From Microcoleus asticus IPMA8 (lineage in GTDB: Bacteria; Cyanobacteriota; Cyanobacteriia; Cyanobacteriales; Microcoleaceae): a DNA stretch of 64,000 nucleotides. Numbering within the stretch: position 1 is the stretch's first letter; each line of letters opens with the position of its first letter. Location of the stretch: contig NZ_SRRZ01000017.1 in NCBI RefSeq assembly GCF_013179805.1, positions 1 to 64,000 of the forward strand, given 5' to 3'. Shown piece by piece: positions 61,115 to 64,000 of the stretch. Both the position numbers and the translations under genes were made by a program. The notes beneath the pieces are model-generated. The model was not told the DNA's origin. It made no database searches and saw only the letters and a list, made by a program, of their open reading frames with translations.

Positions 61115-63586
61115 TTACCGAGAAGCGCTGGACGCATCGTCGGGCAGAAAAGCCATGGGATTGATAGCACCCTGTCCTGCGGGATGAATTTCAAAGTGCA
61201 AGTGCGGTCCGGTACTGAAGCCGGTGCTGCCCATTTCTGAAATCTGTTCGCCTTGAGCGACCTTCTGACCCTTTTGCACCAAAATCCGGCTGTTGTGGGC
61301 ATAGACAGTCTCAGTGCCGTCTGGATGGGTAATTTCCACCAGATACCCGTAGCCGCCGTCATTCCACTGAGCATAGGTAACCACCCCGTCAGATGCTGCC
61401 ACAATTGGCGTGCCGATCGGCCCTGCAATATCAATTCCCTTGTGCATCCGTCCCCAGCGCCAACCGTAGCCAGAAGTCAGAACGCCCTTAGACGGCCAAA
61501 TAAACCCGTTAGCCGACTGTTTGCCGTTAGGCAGATAAGTATCAGGGCTCGAAAGCGGAGGCAGTTCTGGAGAAACCATGCGTCCCAAAGACGGGTTGCT
61601 TAGGGGATCGTAACCGTCTGCCCCCAAAGGAGCAGTTGCTACCACAGGCCGCTGCTGAGCAGAGGTCGGCGTCAGGTTGATCGGTTGCAGTTCCGCTGCG
61701 CGAGCGGGGTCTAAACGCTCTTGCTGCTGCTTCTGAACCTGCTCAGACCAGGCTCTCGATGGCGGTCTGCTGATTTCATTCTGCACCGCCTCAGTATAGT
61801 CGGGGGTGTAGAGATATGGATTTACACTTGGCATATCCTCAGACGGGTTGACCGAGGGCCCGTCCGTTGGAGTCAGGGACACCGCATTGGCGCCGATCGA
61901 ATTGCGCGAGGCACGATATTCCTCTCGCAGTCTGACAACTTCTGCCCTCAAGCGTTCGGAATAAGGGTTGAGAGCTTCTGCGGTAGGGAGAGCCTCCGAA
62001 TTCGACTCTGGTAAAGCGCTAGTTGGATAGGCATTTGAAGCCTGGGCGCTAGTATTTGGCACGAAGCCGATCGGCTGCGGGTATTCTCCCGTAGCGATAG
62101 CGGTAGCAGTTGCACTGGCTGGCATTGGCAGGGCACTGGTATCAACTGCACCTGTAAAGGTTGGTTCGCCTTGAAGATCCAGCTTCCCGGGGTCGCTAAT
62201 GGTTTGGGAAACTTGAGTTAGCGGAATGCTGTTAATTTGGGGAACCATCGGCGCTGAAATATTGTTCAGACCTTCCAAGTTCGCCAGGGGAGAGACAACC
62301 GGCACTGTGGACGCGGGCGATCCAACGCCAGCACTGGCTATTTCCGGGGTAGACGAGCTGGGGTTCAAAGATGCGGGAACCGAAGCCGCAGACCATACAG
62401 ATGTAGAGTTGGAGGCAGAATAAGAGGCTGCCGCCTGCACCGCTGGATTATTTAACCCAACTTGGGGAATTTTCAGCCGTTGATTGACGTTCAGCAAGTT
62501 GGGGTTGCCGAGCTTGTTGACGGAGATCAGCTCTTTGGGTGATACGCCGTGACCTTTGGCGATCGCATCTAGCGTATCTCCCGGACGCACGCTGTAGAGT
62601 ACCCCAGCCGGCGCGGCGGTACTTCCGGCAGGGGTGACGAGCACAGCCGAAGGCAAACTCGGTGTTGCCAGAGACTGTTCAATTGACTCGAATGCTCGAT
62701 CGGGCGATGTTGCTTGACCGACCCCGGCATTGGGAATTACAGGTGTCGCCCCGAGGTCGGGAATAGTTGTCTGAGTTGCAGAGCCGGGGGATGCCAGCGT
62801 CGGTGCTGACTCCGGCAAAGATGCCGCAGGTGTAGATAAATTTGCTCCCCCTTCATACCCTAACAGGGCCCGACCAGATTCTGTGGTGCGGTTTTCCTGT
62901 TTTTTCAAACTGTCGATCGCCCCGTCTGCGTTCGGGATGTCGATCGAACTTTGTTCCGGTATCGCCGTGACCAGCGGGGTCGCTGCGGTTGATGGCTGCG
63001 CTGTCAGGGCAGCACTATCCAACGGCTCGGAGCCAGCCAGATTTAACTTTTCTTCGGGATTGACCGCCGCTGCGCGCTCTAGCGAAGCCACGGCGGAGTC
63101 GGCGGCGTTCTGTTGTGGAGCGGCTCCCGGAGCCATAGGAATTGTCAGTTCTTGACCAACTTGGAGTAGGGTATCGGGTTTGATGTCGTTAGCAGTTGCT
63201 AGTGCCAACGGTTCAACTTCATAATCCCGAGACAGCTCCCAAAGGCTTTGCCCCTGCTGCACATTAACCGTCACTGGGTCAGAAGGCGATCCAGGCTGTT
63301 CGGCCCTGGAACCATCAACTTGTGCGGAGGTAGCGGGCCCGTTGGCCGAGACTGGCTGTACTTCAGCGGTGGATTCAGATGTCGGTGCGAGTTCAGACGC
63401 GCGAGCGCTGTCTCCATTTCTCGGTAGCAGGATGCCAGAAGCACCTACCGATATTGCCAGCCCGATCGTGGCGAGAGAGCGAACTCTGCCTGTGCTGAGC
63501 GTTGTCTGTTTGGACGGTTCCGCAGAACCGTCTTTGTCGATTTCACTAGCCTGAACAGGCTTGATTTGGGGATATGTTCGTTTCAA
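61115..63586 (-). CDS. LysM- and M23-domain envelope peptidase (NlpD/EnvC type)
   Basis: This 823-residue protein probably remodels peptidoglycan. The start is a TTG at 63586: an AGGAGG lies 8 nt upstream and no better start exists. A hydrophobic segment (LATIGLAISVGASGILLP, about 38-55) is a membrane anchor or signal. LysM domains lie at about 106-150 (VQQGQSLWELSRDYEVEPLAL) and about 330-375 (VRPGDTLDAIAKGHGVSPKEL). A Ser/Pro/Ala-rich linker separates them from the C-terminal M23 domain (about 700-810), whose ligands MHKGIDIAGPIGTP and GPHLHFEIHPAG retain H-x3-D and H-x-H, so it should be an active metallopeptidase. Confidence 0.92.
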   Translation of the reverse strand: MKRTYPQIKPVQASEIDKDGSAEPSKQTTLSTGRVRSLATIGLAISVGASGILLPRNGDSARASELAPTSESTAEVQPVSANGPATSAQVDGSRAEQPGSPSDPVTVNVQQGQSLWELSRDYEVEPLALATANDIKPDTLLQVGQELTIPMAPGAAPQQNAADSAVASLERAAAVNPEEKLNLAGSEPLDSAALTAQPSTAATPLVTAIPEQSSIDIPNADGAIDSLKKQENRTTESGRALLGYEGGANLSTPAASLPESAPTLASPGSATQTTIPDLGATPVIPNAGVGQATSPDRAFESIEQSLATPSLPSAVLVTPAGSTAAPAGVLYSVRPGDTLDAIAKGHGVSPKELISVNKLGNPNLLNVNQRLKIPQVGLNNPAVQAAASYSASNSTSVWSAASVPASLNPSSSTPEIASAGVGSPASTVPVVSPLANLEGLNNISAPMVPQINSIPLTQVSQTISDPGKLDLQGEPTFTGAVDTSALPMPASATATAIATGEYPQPIGFVPNTSAQASNAYPTSALPESNSEALPTAEALNPYSERLRAEVVRLREEYRASRNSIGANAVSLTPTDGPSVNPSEDMPSVNPYLYTPDYTEAVQNEISRPPSRAWSEQVQKQQQERLDPARAAELQPINLTPTSAQQRPVVATAPLGADGYDPLSNPSLGRMVSPELPPLSSPDTYLPNGKQSANGFIWPSKGVLTSGYGWRWGRMHKGIDIAGPIGTPIVAASDGVVTYAQWNDGGYGYLVEITHPDGTETVYAHNSRILVQKGQKVAQGEQISEMGSTGFSTGPHLHFEIHPAGQGAINPMAFLPDDASSASR

Positions 63587-64000
63587 AAAAACGACCTCCT
63601 ACTGAGAAGCGCTAACTGTCCTTGGAAACACTCAAGGGGATCGCATGACGCTGAATTTAAATCAACAAGCAAAAATATTCTGATTGTTGACAGCTATCAT
63701 GCTTAGGCCAGATTACCTTGCTTTTTTAATTTAGACAAGCTCAAACCGTCAGAAATTTTGAAATTCTCGGTCAAACCTGCTGCAATTAACCCCAAAACCC
63801 TTACACTGCAATAGCTGGAACGAATACATAAAATCTTCGTTCCGGTAAGGCGATGACTCTCATCTATTATTCCGACTTTATGCTAATTTCCGGACAGCCT
63901 ACAACCGTATATTTACTAGATATAGTGTTCAGACCCAAGCTGGTGCTCGCTCACGCCCTAAATCGCTAAAATCCTCTATTTTTGTTGCTGAATCCTCTTG
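63587..64000. other. Leader of the M23 peptidase gene and window end
   Basis: This 414-bp AT-rich region lies upstream of the minus-strand peptidase. It holds the strong Shine-Dalgarno at 63595-63600 and a hairpin GGAACGA..TCGTTCC at about 63817-63844. c-di-AMP (ydaO-type) riboswitches precede such peptidases in other bacteria, but I do not see its conserved blocks. No gene is recognised. Confidence 0.4.

Noticed and set aside
63600..63900. ydaO-type (c-di-AMP) riboswitch upstream of the LysM/M23 peptidase
   Set aside because: The leader lacks the conserved GGGG-containing blocks of that class; only a small hairpin is seen.

Overview
The window looks like chromosomal DNA of a filamentous, non-heterocystous cyanobacterium of the Oscillatoria/Microcoleus type. 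This is inference from the gene set: ChlH of cyanobacterial form, a ClpC with cyanobacterial features, GltD, SOUL and YjbQ proteins, and many GCGATCGC-type (HIP1-like) sites. Heptanucleotide tandem repeats and interspersed palindromes, both typical of these genomes, point the same way. There is no plasmid, phage or CRISPR signature.

Layout. 1-2893: one NERD-domain helicase gene broken by internal stops, an IS4-family insertion with an intact 9-bp target duplication, and an IS630-family remnant. 3002-6997: chlH (chlorophyll synthesis). 7533-13445: five tandem paralogues with four copies each of a 44-50-residue FDExYL...HFxxFG repeat and a degenerate RTX-like C-terminus. This is the most unusual locus in the window. 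13551-20980: an ankyrin protein, an LpxB-like glycosyltransferase, a Pmp3-type membrane peptide missed by length cut-offs, an aminopropyltransferase (speE), a soluble histidine kinase and priA. 20982-22055: a RAYT (REP-associated tyrosine transposase) with its own palindromic repeats. 22063-23547: gltD.

24061-31958 is enriched in sulfur genes: cysA, cysE, a Crp-type regulator, a small four-cysteine protein, an Rrf2 regulator directly upstream of cysK, and a TauE/SafE permease. A CHASE-type histidine kinase sits among them. 32261-36819 holds small membrane proteins on the minus strand: two unknowns, a DUF202 pair, a secreted protein and a CadD pair. An amino-acid permease and a divergent LysR gene follow.

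39995-46879: prohibitin, a REC-EAL phosphodiesterase, SOUL and YjbQ genes that overlap tail to tail, a GT-B glycosyltransferase, an alpha/beta-hydrolase-like membrane protein and a YIP1 protein. 46884-52226: a 1780-residue Ser/Thr kinase-ATPase-GAF-histidine kinase. Then clpC, a 1349-residue polytopic membrane protein, two peroxiredoxins, tRNA-Met(CAT) and a LysM/M23 envelope peptidase.

Recurring themes are three histidine kinases with closely related cores in different sensory settings, perfect GAAACC/GGTTTC palindromes acting as shared terminators between convergent genes, and repeat sequences that have entered genes or leaders. All identifications come from reading translated motifs; no database search was run.
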